From Vibrio gazogenes (GTDB lineage: Bacteria > Pseudomonadota > Gammaproteobacteria > Enterobacterales > Vibrionaceae): a DNA stretch of 64,000 nucleotides. Below, in pieces: positions 26,112-34,577 of the stretch (position 1 is its first letter; the number at the start of each line of letters is the position of its first letter). Location of the stretch: positions 1,178,001 to 1,242,000 of the forward strand of contig NZ_CP018836.1 of assembly GCF_002196515.1 (NCBI RefSeq), given 5' to 3'. Made by a program: the position numbers and the translations under genes. The notes under the pieces are model-generated. The model was not told the DNA's origin, searched no databases, and was given only the letters and a program-made list of their open reading frames with translations.

Positions 26112-26177
26112 TATGCCGCATATTTGTTTGTATTCATCCGAACCTGTATGAATACAACTAATGCGGTATTTTTTGTT
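26112..26177 (+). terminator. Large terminator after GST gene
   Basis: Long two-part stem: outer ATGCCGCAT / ATGCGGTAT (one mismatch/G-T pair) and inner TTGTATTCAT / ATGAATACAA (perfect, 26128-26157), 10-nt loop, then a run of TTTTTTG. The inner arms look like halves of an ArgR box, but the T-run makes a terminator the simpler reading. Confidence 0.75.
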
Positions 26178-26470
26178 TTTATGCTATTTTTGTTGTTTAA
26201 TTGTGCGCAAAAGGTAAATAAAGTGTTATTTTGTATTGATATAGTGCGGTAAATGTCTCTTAATTGTGCATATATAAAATATCGATAAAATTGAAAATAT
26301 CAGAAGCACTTTATATTATTATGCAGTAGAATCCCCGTTTTGAGGCATCTATTTAAGTATTCATGCATTTTAGGTGTTTAAATATATTCCTCCCGTTGAG
26401 GTTGGAAAGAATCGTCGTCTATGGCATGAATTGTGCTGTTTTCAATATTTATCATATATGAGATATCACT
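26178..26470. promoter_or_regulatory. Promoter region of aot-type operon
   Basis: About 290 AT-rich bases between the GST terminator and the binding-protein gene. No perfect operator was recognised; the site of the ArgR-like regulator encoded at the end of the operon would be expected here. Confidence 0.45.
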
Positions 26471-27250
26471 ATGAAAAGAATAACGAATTTGAGTCTGCTG
26501 CTCCTGACTCTCGCTGCTCCTTTTGTTCAGGCTGCGGATCAGCCGCTGGTTCGACTCGGTGTTGAGCCTGGATACGCACCTTTTGAAATGAAAAAGCCTG
26601 ACGGTACCCTGACCGGATTTGATATCGATTTAGGGAAAGAAATCTGTAAGCGAATTGAAGCCAAGTGTGTCTGGGTTGAAAGTGATTTCGATGGCTTGAT
26701 TCCTTCTCTGAAAGCGAAAAAAATTGATGCAATTCTTTCTTCTATGTCGATCACGCCACAACGTCAGCAGGAAATTGATTTTACCGATAAGCTATATGGT
26801 ACGCCTGCTCGTTTAATGACTGCAAAAGGTGTTGTTCTGCAACCGACAGCCGCATCATTGGGCGGCAAACGAGTTGGTGTCTTTCAGGGAACTACCGCTG
26901 AAACTTATGCCAAAGAGCAATGGGCACCAAAAGGTGTGGATGTTGTGACTTATCAGAATCAGGATCTGGTTTATGCCGACTTAGTGAACGGACGTCTTGA
27001 TGCGGCATTTCAGGATGCGGTTGCTGCAAGCGATGGCTTTTTGAACCGTCCGGTAGGTAAAGGGTTCGCATTCAGCGGTCCGGAAGTCAATGATGAAAAA
27101 TACTTTGGTGTCGGCGCTGGTATCGGAGTACGTAAAGCCGATCAGGCACTCAAAAATCAAATCAATGCTGCTTTGCGCGACATGCATAAAGACGGCACTT
27201 ATGATGCGATTGCTAAACAATACTTTGATTTTGATATTTACGGTAAATAA
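26471..27250 (+). CDS. Basic amino acid ABC transporter, periplasmic binding protein
   Basis: Solute-binding protein of 259 residues of the ArgT/HisJ/AotJ group. Signal peptide MKRITNLSLLLLTLAAPFVQA; the ligand-binding pattern includes VEPGYAPFEMKKPDGTLTGFDIDLG and SSMSITPQRQQEIDFTDKLY, which in HisJ/LAO contact the ligand's alpha-amino and carboxyl groups. First gene of an operon with two permeases and an ATPase. The AraC/ArgR regulator at the end suggests arginine/ornithine as substrates, as in Pseudomonas aotJQMP-argR. The hairpin after it (27265) probably sets higher expression of the binding protein. Confidence 0.92.
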   Translation: MKRITNLSLLLLTLAAPFVQAADQPLVRLGVEPGYAPFEMKKPDGTLTGFDIDLGKEICKRIEAKCVWVESDFDGLIPSLKAKKIDAILSSMSITPQRQQEIDFTDKLYGTPARLMTAKGVVLQPTAASLGGKRVGVFQGTTAETYAKEQWAPKGVDVVTYQNQDLVYADLVNGRLDAAFQDAVAASDGFLNRPVGKGFAFSGPEVNDEKYFGVGAGIGVRKADQALKNQINAALRDMHKDGTYDAIAKQYFDFDIYGK

Positions 27251-27264
27251 GCCGTCACTCCTTG

Positions 27265-27288
27265 CCGCTTCTTCATTCGAGGAAGCGG
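27265..27288 (+). terminator. Intercistronic hairpin after binding protein gene
   Basis: Stem CCGCTTCTTC / GAGGAAGCGG (one G-T pair) with a 4-nt loop, followed by TATTTATTT. Likely a partial terminator or 3' stabiliser that makes the binding protein more abundant than the permease. Confidence 0.7.
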
Positions 27289-27308
27289 TATTTATTTAGG
27301 AAGGCATT

Positions 27309-27995
27309 ATGCTTTATGGATATGGTGGCATCATCTTTGATGGTGCAATCATGACGATTGAACTGGCAGTTCTTTCGGTAATTTTCTCAATTATTCTGGG
27401 ATTGCTCGGTGCTTGTGCCAAACTGTTTGGCAGCCGTCCGGTGATCGCACTTGCCCATGTCTATACGACATTGATTCGTGGTATTCCTGACCTGGTGTTG
27501 ATGATGCTGATTTTTTACGGCTTGCAGCTAGGGCTTAATCAGTTCACCGAATCTCTGGGGTGGCAACAAATCAATATTGACCCATTCACAGCCGGTGTTT
27601 TGACGATTGGTTTCATCTATGGTGCTTACTTGACCGAAACGTTTCGCGGCGCTTTTCTGGCGGTGCCGAAAGGGCAGGTTGAAGCAGGAACCGCCTATGG
27701 TTTTACACCATGGCAAGTGTTCCGAGTGATTCTTTTCCCGCAGATGATGCGTCATGCGTTACCGGGCCTGTCCAACAACTGGCTGGTGATCCTCAAATCC
27801 ACCGCATTGGTTTCAATTATCGGCCTTGCCGATGTTGTCAAAGCAACGCAGATGGCCGGAAAAGGAACGTATCAGTTTTTCTATTTTACGATTATTGCTG
27901 CTGCGGTTTATCTGATTTTTACCACATTATCAAATCTGGCATTTTATTGGCTGGAGCGTCGCTACGCATACAGCCATAGAGGTCGTTTGTCATGA
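27309..27995 (+). CDS. Basic amino acid ABC permease (HisQ/AotQ type)
   Basis: Inner-membrane permease of 228 residues with five hydrophobic helices and the binding-protein-dependent permease signature (EAGTAYGFTPWQVFRVILFPQMMRHALPG) containing the conserved Gly of the EAA loop that contacts the ATPase. Overlaps the next gene by four bases (ATGA), so translational coupling is expected. Forms a heterodimer with the product of the next gene. Confidence 0.93.
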   Translation: MLYGYGGIIFDGAIMTIELAVLSVIFSIILGLLGACAKLFGSRPVIALAHVYTTLIRGIPDLVLMMLIFYGLQLGLNQFTESLGWQQINIDPFTAGVLTIGFIYGAYLTETFRGAFLAVPKGQVEAGTAYGFTPWQVFRVILFPQMMRHALPGLSNNWLVILKSTALVSIIGLADVVKATQMAGKGTYQFFYFTIIAAAVYLIFTTLSNLAFYWLERRYAYSHRGRLS

Positions 27996-28711
27996 TTGAA
28001 ATACTTGAACGCTACGGCAAAGCATTTTTATGGTCGGATGGTTACCACTTTACCGGTGTTGCCGTGACGCTATGGTTGTTGGTCATTTCCGTGTCGCTGG
28101 GATTCATTGTCTCTATCCCATTGTCACTGGCACGGGTGTCGAATAACCGTTGGCTGTCATTCCCCGTGTGGCTGTTTTCATACTTGTTCCGTGGTACACC
28201 GCTGTATGTTCAGTTGCTGATTTTCTATACCGGGGTATACACATTGGGATTTGTCCGCTCGACGGAGTTTCTCAACTGGTTTTTCCGGAGCGGCTATAAC
28301 TGCACGATTTTTGCGCTATTTCTCAATACCTGTGCCTATACACTAGAGATCTTTGCTGGTGCAATTCGTGAAACCGATCAGGGAGAGATTGAAGCGGCGA
28401 AAGCATACGGCTTCTCTCGATGGAAGCGTTACCGCTGTATTGTGATTCCTTCGGCATTGCGCCGGGCGATTCCTGCATATAGTAATGAAGTGATTATCAT
28501 GCTTCATTCAACATCGTTAGCATTTACGGCAACGGTACCTGATATTCTTAAAATTGCCCGGGATGTGAATGCAGCGACCTATAAATCATTCCATGCCTTT
28601 GGGATTGCTGCCATACTTTATTTAGTGATTTCATTTTTGTTGGTGGCGTTGTTCCGGCGTGCGGAAAAGAAATGGTTACGTCACTTACATCCGATACCCG
28701 TCAAACATTAG
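27992..28711 (+). CDS. Basic amino acid ABC permease (HisM/AotM type)
   Basis: Second permease, 239 residues, with five membrane helices and EAA loop EIEAAKAYGFSRWKRYRCIVIPSALRRAIPAYSNE. The early motif LVISVSLGFIVSIPLSLARVS matches HisM proteins. Start overlaps the previous stop. Partner of the HisQ-like protein. Confidence 0.93.
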   Translation: MIEILERYGKAFLWSDGYHFTGVAVTLWLLVISVSLGFIVSIPLSLARVSNNRWLSFPVWLFSYLFRGTPLYVQLLIFYTGVYTLGFVRSTEFLNWFFRSGYNCTIFALFLNTCAYTLEIFAGAIRETDQGEIEAAKAYGFSRWKRYRCIVIPSALRRAIPAYSNEVIIMLHSTSLAFTATVPDILKIARDVNAATYKSFHAFGIAAILYLVISFLLVALFRRAEKKWLRHLHPIPVKH

Positions 28712-28770
28712 AACATCGATTTTTAGGTTTCCGGTAGCGGCCCGCATTTGACGGGCTTGAAGATTCAGGC

Positions 28771-28818
28771 AACTGATTTTTCAGGAAACCGATTTTTCAG
28801 GAAACTGATTGTTAAGGA
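28771..28818 (+). repeat. Three tandem 16-bp repeats ending in a ribosome site
   Basis: Three head-to-tail copies of a 16-bp unit (AACTGATTTTTCAGGA, AACCGATTTTTCAGGA, AACTGATTGTTAAGGA). The last copy has mutated to TTAAGGA and supplies the ribosome site of the ATPase gene at 28828. A small hairpin (GCCCG / CGGGC, about 28738-28754) stands just upstream. Confidence 0.8.
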
Positions 28819-28827
28819 ACAAGCATT

Positions 28828-29601
28828 ATGCAAAACACAAAACTGGCCGTCAGTGATCTTCATAAAAGGTACGGTCAGCATGAGGTCATTAAAGGTGTGT
28901 CTTTACAGGCCAACGCCGGTGACGTCATCAGTATTATCGGGTCATCCGGATCGGGGAAAAGTACCCTGTTGCGCTGTTTGAACTTTCTGGAGAAACCGTC
29001 ATCAGGTGCCATTTATATCAATGGCCAAGAGATTCAAATGAAGCGTGAGTCAGATGGGCAGCTCAAAGTCTGTGACCATAAGCAGTTACAGTTGCTGCGT
29101 ACCAAGCTGACAATGGTATTCCAGCATTTTAATTTGTGGAGCCACATGACCGTGCTGGAAAATGTGATGATTGCGCCGATTCAGGTGCTGGGCATCAGCA
29201 AGCAGGAAGCGCGTGAAAGGGCAATTGCTTATCTCAATAAAGTTGGCATCGATGAACGGGCGCAACAAAGTTATCCAACCCATTTATCCGGCGGACAGCA
29301 ACAGCGTGTGTCGATTGCCCGCGCTTTGGCAATGGAACCAGAGGTCTTATTATTCGACGAGCCGACTTCTGCACTGGATCCGGAGCTGGTCGGTGAAGTG
29401 CTGAAGATCATGCAGCAACTCGCGGAAGAGGGCAAAACCATGATCGTGGTGACTCACGAAATGGGATTTGCCCGGCATGTCTCAAACCATGTGATTTTTC
29501 TCCATCAGGGAAAAATCGAAGAAGAAGGGCATCCGGAGGTTGTTTTCGGCCAGCCGAAAAGTGAACGTTTGCAGCAGTTTCTTTCCGGTGCTTTAAAATA
29601 A
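28828..29601 (+). CDS. Basic amino acid ABC transporter ATPase (HisP/AotP type)
   Basis: Cytoplasmic ATPase of 257 residues powering the importer. Walker A GSSGSGKST, Q-loop VFQHFNLWSHM, ABC signature LSGGQQQR, Walker B VLLFDEPTSALDP and H-loop VTHEM are complete. Fourth gene of the operon; separated from the permease by 116 nt holding tandem repeats. A terminator follows, so the regulator gene downstream may be partly uncoupled. Confidence 0.95.
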   Translation: MQNTKLAVSDLHKRYGQHEVIKGVSLQANAGDVISIIGSSGSGKSTLLRCLNFLEKPSSGAIYINGQEIQMKRESDGQLKVCDHKQLQLLRTKLTMVFQHFNLWSHMTVLENVMIAPIQVLGISKQEARERAIAYLNKVGIDERAQQSYPTHLSGGQQQRVSIARALAMEPEVLLFDEPTSALDPELVGEVLKIMQQLAEEGKTMIVVTHEMGFARHVSNHVIFLHQGKIEEEGHPEVVFGQPKSERLQQFLSGALK

Positions 29602-29607
29602 CGCGAC

Positions 29608-29636
29608 AATGCAGCATCATGATGCTGCATTTTTAT
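29608..29636 (+). terminator. Terminator after aot-type ATPase
   Basis: Palindromic stem AATGCAGCATCATGATGCTGCATT followed by TTTAT, 6 nt after the stop codon. Confidence 0.8.
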
Positions 29637-29664
29637 CTCTGTATTTACATCACAAGTGCTCTGA

Positions 29665-30633
29665 ATGATAAATACTGACTTATCGATTTACCAAGTCGCG
29701 ATCTATCTGCCGGATCGTTACTCTTGGTATACCATTGGCTCGTTAGAAGCGCCTTTTCGCGTCGCCAATGACATTCTCGGAGCAGAGAAGTTTCGATGGG
29801 TTTATATTACCCCCGCCGAAGATCAAGCACTTGCCGACCCCGCTCATTTAGTCAGTTCGATGGTTTTATCGGATCCCTTTGATTGTGATTTGCTGGCCGT
29901 GGTCAGCGATTCTGTACCGAATGAGGCTGTCTCAGCGCTGGAAAAGAAAAAACTGCAACATTTCTATCAACAGGGGAAAACCATTCTCGCCAGTTATGCG
30001 GGGGTTTTCTGGCTTGCTGAGAGTGGGTTACTGCATCACCAGCCTGCCGCGGTGCATTGGTCGTTGATGGATCGTTTTAGCGAACGTTATGATTCGATTG
30101 AATTGTCCGATCATCTGTATGAGCGGCATGACCGCCTGATAACAACTGCGGGATGTGCAGCAACACTCGATTGCCTGGTCGATTTTATTGAAGAAACCGA
30201 AGGCAAAGAACTGGCTTATGCAGTTTCTGATCAGCTGTGTATGGATCGCATTCGTCCGGCACAAGAGCGGCAGCGATTGCCATTCAAGCAGTTTGGCGGG
30301 GATATCCAACCTCGTTTGACGATGGCAGTTGAATTGATGGAAAACAATCAGGAAGAACCGTTGTCAACGGATGAAATTGCCGAATTAGTCCATATCTCTC
30401 GTCGCCAGCTCGAGCGTCTATTCAAACGTTATCTCGATACCATGCCAGCTCGTTACTATCTGCAACTTCGTCTGAAACGGGCACGTCAGTTGTTGCTGAC
30501 CACCCATACCTCGATTGTCCAAATCGGGCTATTATGTGGTTTTTCCAGTGGGCCACATTTTTCCAGTGCTTATAAAGCTTATTATCACATGACACCACGC
30601 GAAGAACGGTCGAAAATGTTACAGGCGAAATAG
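29665..30633 (+). CDS. AraC-family regulator with DJ-1/PfpI domain (ArgR type)
   Basis: A 322-residue GlxA-type regulator: N-terminal DJ-1/PfpI-like domain (about 8-190) and C-terminal AraC double helix-turn-helix (about 220-318; HISRRQLERLFKRYLDTMPARYYLQLRL and QIGLLCGFSSGPHFSSAYKAYY). This is the architecture of Pseudomonas ArgR, which sits at the end of the aotJQMOP operon and activates arginine uptake and catabolism. Location here directly after the transporter supports the same role. It is unrelated to the E. coli ArgR repressor. Confidence 0.88.
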   Translation: MINTDLSIYQVAIYLPDRYSWYTIGSLEAPFRVANDILGAEKFRWVYITPAEDQALADPAHLVSSMVLSDPFDCDLLAVVSDSVPNEAVSALEKKKLQHFYQQGKTILASYAGVFWLAESGLLHHQPAAVHWSLMDRFSERYDSIELSDHLYERHDRLITTAGCAATLDCLVDFIEETEGKELAYAVSDQLCMDRIRPAQERQRLPFKQFGGDIQPRLTMAVELMENNQEEPLSTDEIAELVHISRRQLERLFKRYLDTMPARYYLQLRLKRARQLLLTTHTSIVQIGLLCGFSSGPHFSSAYKAYYHMTPREERSKMLQAK

Positions 30634-30635
30634 CG

Positions 30636-30669
30636 GTCATGATGACGCTTTGCTGGTGGTCATCATGAC
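30636..30669. terminator. Bidirectional hairpin between argR-type gene and lysE
   Basis: Perfect 11-bp stem GTCATGATGAC / GTCATCATGAC with a 12-nt loop, between two convergent genes. No clear T-run on either strand. Confidence 0.6.
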
Positions 30670-30712
30670 TGATATTGCCTGCCTCATGGGCATTTCGTTA
30701 TCACCCGACCTC

Positions 30713-31339
30713 TTACAATGTCTTGGCAATCATACTCCCCGCAGCAGCAAGCATCATGATGCCAGCACAGCGGAAAAGTAGCATCTGAGCATTCTGACTG
30801 GCGAGGAATCGTCGGACTTTCAGGGCGCCCAAAATAAAGACGGAACCGACTGCGATTAATACGGCGATGGTGAGTGGTACCAGTAAGAGTCCCCATGTTT
30901 GTATTGAGACTGTATCCAAGGTAATGACCAGCGGCAAAATCGCCAGATAGAATGCGATCGTTTTGGGGTTACCTAAAGTAATGGTGAAACCGGAAAACCA
31001 AGCTGAAGTTAGCTCTCGTCTAGAGGCCTTCTGATCAATCTGGATACTGTCTGGCTTACTGGTAATGAATTGCCATGCCAGCCAAGCCAGATAGAGAGAA
31101 GATGCCCAACTGATCAATGTGAATAAGGCACTGAAGTGATGCGCGATGACCGCAAGGCCGAACACCGCAAATGAAAGGTAGACTAAGTCTCCCAGAATCA
31201 AACCGGCCAGCATCGTAAACCCAGTGATTGCACCGCCACTCACGCTTCGCGCCACCAATGCGGTCATTCCGGGCCCCGGAATTGCAGCAGCGACGCCCAA
31301 GGCTGCAATATAGGCAAATATTTGTGTTGATTCTAGCAT
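30713..31339 (-). CDS. LysE/RhtB-family amino acid exporter
   Basis: Inner-membrane exporter of 208 residues with six hydrophobic helices and the RhtB/LysE signature GVAAAIPGPGMTALVARSVSGG and GFTITLGNPKTIAFYLAILPL. This family pumps out amino acids or related small metabolites. It lies last in the minus-strand gene set that starts at 36836, 86 nt after the cyclodeaminase-like gene, with its own TAGGATC ribosome site. I infer it exports the product or a toxic intermediate of that pathway. It could also serve arginine/lysine efflux, given the convergent aot operon. Confidence 0.9.
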   Translation of the reverse strand: MLESTQIFAYIAALGVAAAIPGPGMTALVARSVSGGAITGFTMLAGLILGDLVYLSFAVFGLAVIAHHFSALFTLISWASSLYLAWLAWQFITSKPDSIQIDQKASRRELTSAWFSGFTITLGNPKTIAFYLAILPLVITLDTVSIQTWGLLLVPLTIAVLIAVGSVFILGALKVRRFLASQNAQMLLFRCAGIMMLAAAGSMIAKTL

Positions 31340-31425
31340 GGTTATTGATCCTACTTATATTAAACTGATGGTATCGGAGTCGTGCTCAATATGACCATTA
31401 TGCAATCGACTCCTTCAGGTTGGGG

Positions 31426-32364
31426 TTATTGATTTTTATTCAGAACTTCTCTAGCAAAAACAAGGTCTTGGACAGCCAGCCCCACAGATTTGAACAGCGT
31501 CCGTTCGGGGCGAGTTTCTAGGGGATGTGCTCCTAATTCGCCAATTTCCTGACTGACATGATCGGCAGATAAGTATCCTTTCTCTTTGGCTTGTTGAAGA
31601 CATTGAGAGGCATTCCAGCATGACTCTCGTGAATCGACATAATGTTCAACCGCACTATAAATTTCAGGGTCGAGCTCTTGGAAGCCCATTGCTGATGCAC
31701 CGATTGCATTGATATGGCAACTCTGTGGTAAGTCACACAGTCGCAATAATGGCTCCCGGGCGGCTGTGACCGTACAGATAATCTCAGCGTCTGAGACGGC
31801 TTCGGCTGGTGTCGTAGCAACCGTGATGTTAAGTGCGGGATGCTTGGCACACCATGTTGCAAATTGATCTACGTTGGCCTGGTCTCTGCCCCAGATTGTT
31901 ACTTGTCGGATTGGACGGACGGCCAGCATGGTGAGTAAGTGTTTTCGTGCTTGCAGACCTGTTCCCAGAATCGCAAGGTGTGTGGCATCTTGAGGTGCAA
32001 GTAAATGCGTTGCCCAGGCAGAGGCGGCGGCTGTTCTTAGCTCGGTGATTGCGCCCGCATCGACTGCTACCATATGCCCGTTGGTCTGTTCATCAAAGAG
32101 CAGAATACATCCTTCATGCGAGGCAGAACCTTGGTGTGGATTAAAATCAACCAAGACAGATTTCAGCCCAAAGCCTGAATATTTGCCCTCGGAGATATAA
32201 GCCGGCATTGTTCCCATCAATCGTCCATCGGGCGCAGGGATAATACTTCGGACCGACTGCACCACTTTCCCCTGACTCTGCAAAGCAAATGCGGTCTGAC
32301 TCAACTCAATGGCAAGGGGAACAGAGAGAGCCTGTTCAACATCTTCTCGATTAAAGTAATCCAT
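31426..32364 (-). CDS. Ornithine cyclodeaminase/mu-crystallin family dehydrogenase
   Basis: NAD(P)-binding enzyme of 312 residues. Rossmann motif LGTGLQARKHL (134-141), substrate-side Arg/Lys (R47 region and K68 in GLKSV) and VDAGAITELRTAAASA are typical of the family. In P. putida ornithine cyclodeaminase a catalytic Asp lies in a GGDCPGKTEL-like motif; here the aligned stretch is IGASAMGFQEL (221-231), with Ser224 instead of Asp. A plain ornithine-to-proline reaction is therefore doubtful; imine reduction or amino acid dehydrogenation, as in other family members, is more likely. Nine nt separate it from the preceding gene. Confidence 0.85.
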   Translation of the reverse strand: MDYFNREDVEQALSVPLAIELSQTAFALQSQGKVVQSVRSIIPAPDGRLMGTMPAYISEGKYSGFGLKSVLVDFNPHQGSASHEGCILLFDEQTNGHMVAVDAGAITELRTAAASAWATHLLAPQDATHLAILGTGLQARKHLLTMLAVRPIRQVTIWGRDQANVDQFATWCAKHPALNITVATTPAEAVSDAEIICTVTAAREPLLRLCDLPQSCHINAIGASAMGFQELDPEIYSAVEHYVDSRESCWNASQCLQQAKEKGYLSADHVSQEIGELGAHPLETRPERTLFKSVGLAVQDLVFAREVLNKNQ

Positions 32365-32373
32365 ACAATCACC

Positions 32374-32919
32374 TTATGCTTCAACGGTATCCATAAATTG
32401 TGTTTCAACCGGCGTGTCTGCCAAGCTATTGAGTAAGGTGGACATGGTTTTCTGAGAAATCCCTAAAATCACATCAAGCATGTTTTGTTGTGTGAAGCCA
32501 GCCGCTAAGAAATGGTGGGCTCTATCTTTAGGAACTGAACCCTGAGAGAGAATGACTGCTTGCGTAAATTGGTGCAGGGTGGCTAATCGCGTCGGGAGTT
32601 GTTCCGGATGGTGAATCATTTTATCGACAATATCACTTGCGACACCATTGTGAATAGCAATCCAGCGATGTGCTTTAATCGTATAAGGGCATTGATTAAT
32701 CACACCAGTTGTGAGCCAGACCACTGCTTTTTCTGCTTCGTTCAGGGAGCATTGTGAGAATCGGTCATGCGCAAACTGATAAGCAGCCAGCAGATCGGGG
32801 GATTCAGCCATGTAGGCGCTTTGGTTGGGGATCCAGCCGAAATTATCAATCGAACTTTGTAGCAGCTTACGACTGCCATCCGGTGCACTGTCAATCGTGT
32901 GTAATTTCATCTCTGTCAT
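32374..32919 (-). CDS. AhpD-like/carboxymuconolactone decarboxylase family protein
   Basis: A 181-residue all-helical AhpD-fold protein of the peroxidase-related group. AhpD enzymes use a CxxC plus a downstream His; here the motif reads INQCPYTIKAHRW, so C77 and H84 remain but the second Cys is Thr80. Disulfide-based peroxidase activity is thus unlikely, while a single-Cys or acid/base role is possible. Ribosome site GGAAGAA. It lies inside the operon between the dehydratase-like and cyclodeaminase-like genes. Confidence 0.78.
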   Translation of the reverse strand: MTEMKLHTIDSAPDGSRKLLQSSIDNFGWIPNQSAYMAESPDLLAAYQFAHDRFSQCSLNEAEKAVVWLTTGVINQCPYTIKAHRWIAIHNGVASDIVDKMIHHPEQLPTRLATLHQFTQAVILSQGSVPKDRAHHFLAAGFTQQNMLDVILGISQKTMSTLLNSLADTPVETQFMDTVEA

Positions 32920-32990
32920 TTTTATTTCTTCCTTTCTTCGTGCTTTTTTATGGCGTTATTGATGGCGATATCTGCCCGTGAGTCTCATTT

Positions 32991-33575
32991 TTATGCTGAA
33001 GTCTTGCATCCAAATACAGACCACAACATATGGATAGGGCGGACATTGGATATGAACGATAAATGATGCAGTTCGGCTGCAATCTCTGTGGTTAAGGCAA
33101 TATCCGCTTCATGTTGAGTGACAGCATTGGCGGCTTCACTGGTGGAATTCTTTTCAATAATGGTTTCTATCTGCAAACCTTGCGGTAGCAACTCATGAAT
33201 GAGTGGGATCGGTGCCGGATGAGAGGCAATTCTCAGTGGCCGACGCGGTAATGAACGATTGGTCGCAATCCCATATAAAGGTGTATCAAAAACAAATGTG
33301 GCTAACAGATTCAAATGAGCATCCATGTAGAAATCATTAATTTTTTGATAGGCATTGGCAACAATCAATAACCCATTGTCTTGTTTGGTATTATCTCGCG
33401 CCTGCTCATAAGTTGTATTCAGATTGATAGTATTCAAACTGTGAGCATAGAATTCTTTCATCCGCCGACAAAAATACTTTGAAGCGAATTCACTGCTTGT
33501 CCCCGGTGGGCCTAATGTATAAACAGGGTGACATGTCGCATGCACAAGTCCCATGTCCATAAAATGCATGTTCAT
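32991..33575 (-). CDS. Prephenate dehydratase-like protein with altered active site
   Basis: A 194-residue protein with the N-terminal signature of prephenate dehydratase (TLGPPGTSSEFASKYF, compare LGPxGTFSExA) and a later NSTSEAANAV stretch resembling the STSAAA substrate loop. True dehydratases end with a catalytic TRF motif; here the matching region is SNVRPIHMLW, so TRF is lost. No ACT regulatory domain is present. The fold is probably the two-lobe binding-protein type. Either a dehydratase acting on another substrate or a repurposed binding protein. Lies 24 nt after the aminotransferase gene, with a GGAGAG ribosome site. Confidence 0.72.
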   Translation of the reverse strand: MNMHFMDMGLVHATCHPVYTLGPPGTSSEFASKYFCRRMKEFYAHSLNTINLNTTYEQARDNTKQDNGLLIVANAYQKINDFYMDAHLNLLATFVFDTPLYGIATNRSLPRRPLRIASHPAPIPLIHELLPQGLQIETIIEKNSTSEAANAVTQHEADIALTTEIAAELHHLSFISNVRPIHMLWSVFGCKTSA

Positions 33576-33599
33576 TTGTCTATCTCTCCATGATAAGTA

Positions 33600-34577
33600 T
33601 CAATTCACATTCGTTAACCAGTGTTGAAACTGACTCAGTTGCCCTCGAACCGACTTGACATACAAACGTTGAATTTCTGCGGTAATACTGTGTGGTTCAG
33701 CACTATTGAAATCACAGTGATCAATTTGCACGATGGGGGAGACTTCCATCCCGGTCCCAGTCAGAAAACACTCATTTGCAGCAAAGATTTCGGATGGTGA
33801 AATATCTCGCTCTTCAACTTCAAGACCTAACTCTTCCGTCGCTAAGGTCATCACCGTGCTTCTTGTGATCCCTTCGAGAATGTGAGAATTAGTTGCTGGT
33901 GTGATGAGTTTATTTTTCTTGACTAAGAAAACATTCGATGTGGTTGCTTCTGCAATGTTGCCGTGAACATTGAGCATGATGGCATCATCATATCCCGCGC
34001 GATACGCCGACTCCATGGCGAGTGCTGAGTTGATATAGCTCCCTGTTATTTTTGCCCGTGCCGGAATCGAATTGTCGGCAACCCTTCTCCAGTTTGAAAT
34101 TGTGCAACGAAGACTTTTCTGGGTTGATACCGAAGGCATGTTTAAACTATTAATCGCAAGTCCTGAACTGACTCCGGAAAGTTTGACCCCAAATCCCTGC
34201 CCGGGAAGAAGACTCTTTTTAAAAGCAATTGGGCGGATATAACAATCCGTACTTGCCTGATTTTTTCTCAGCAATTCAAGAATAATTGCTTTCATTTCCT
34301 GATGAGACGGTAAGTGATCAATCAACAGCAGCTTCGACGAATTGATGAACCGTTCAATATGTGCATCTAATTGGAAAACATTCAACGTGTGCTTATCCTC
34401 AGTGAGATAAGCCCGGATCCCTTCAAAAACGCCTGTCCCATAATTAAATGCCTGCGTGGTAATTGGAATCGATGCCTCCACTGCGGGTCGATATTCACCG
34501 TCGAGATAGATAAAAGGGTGGTGAACACTTGTGTGATGTTGCTGAGGATTTATTTCAGTCATGGTACTTGTCATCAT
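33600..34577 (-). CDS. Class IV branched-chain-type aminotransferase
   Basis: PLP enzyme of 325 residues in the IlvE/D-amino-acid aminotransferase/ADC-lyase fold. PLP-binding Lys176 is in RAKITGSYINS, phosphate and cofactor contacts include NIAEATTSNVF (E210) and ILEGITRSTV, and the entry signature FNYGTGVFEGIRAY is intact. It overlaps the preceding ligase gene by four bases (ATGA), so the two are translationally coupled. Housekeeping ilvE normally sits with ilv genes, so this copy is likely dedicated to the pathway of this cluster, transaminating a 2-keto acid or amino acid. Confidence 0.9.
   Translation of the reverse strand: MMTSTMTEINPQQHHTSVHHPFIYLDGEYRPAVEASIPITTQAFNYGTGVFEGIRAYLTEDKHTLNVFQLDAHIERFINSSKLLLIDHLPSHQEMKAIILELLRKNQASTDCYIRPIAFKKSLLPGQGFGVKLSGVSSGLAINSLNMPSVSTQKSLRCTISNWRRVADNSIPARAKITGSYINSALAMESAYRAGYDDAIMLNVHGNIAEATTSNVFLVKKNKLITPATNSHILEGITRSTVMTLATEELGLEVEERDISPSEIFAANECFLTGTGMEVSPIVQIDHCDFNSAEPHSITAEIQRLYVKSVRGQLSQFQHWLTNVN

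Noticed and set aside
26128..26157. Inverted repeat as an ArgR box for the aot-type operon
   Set aside because: Half-site resemblance exists, but the repeat is the inner stem of a terminator with a T-run behind the GST gene and lies over 300 bases from the operon start.
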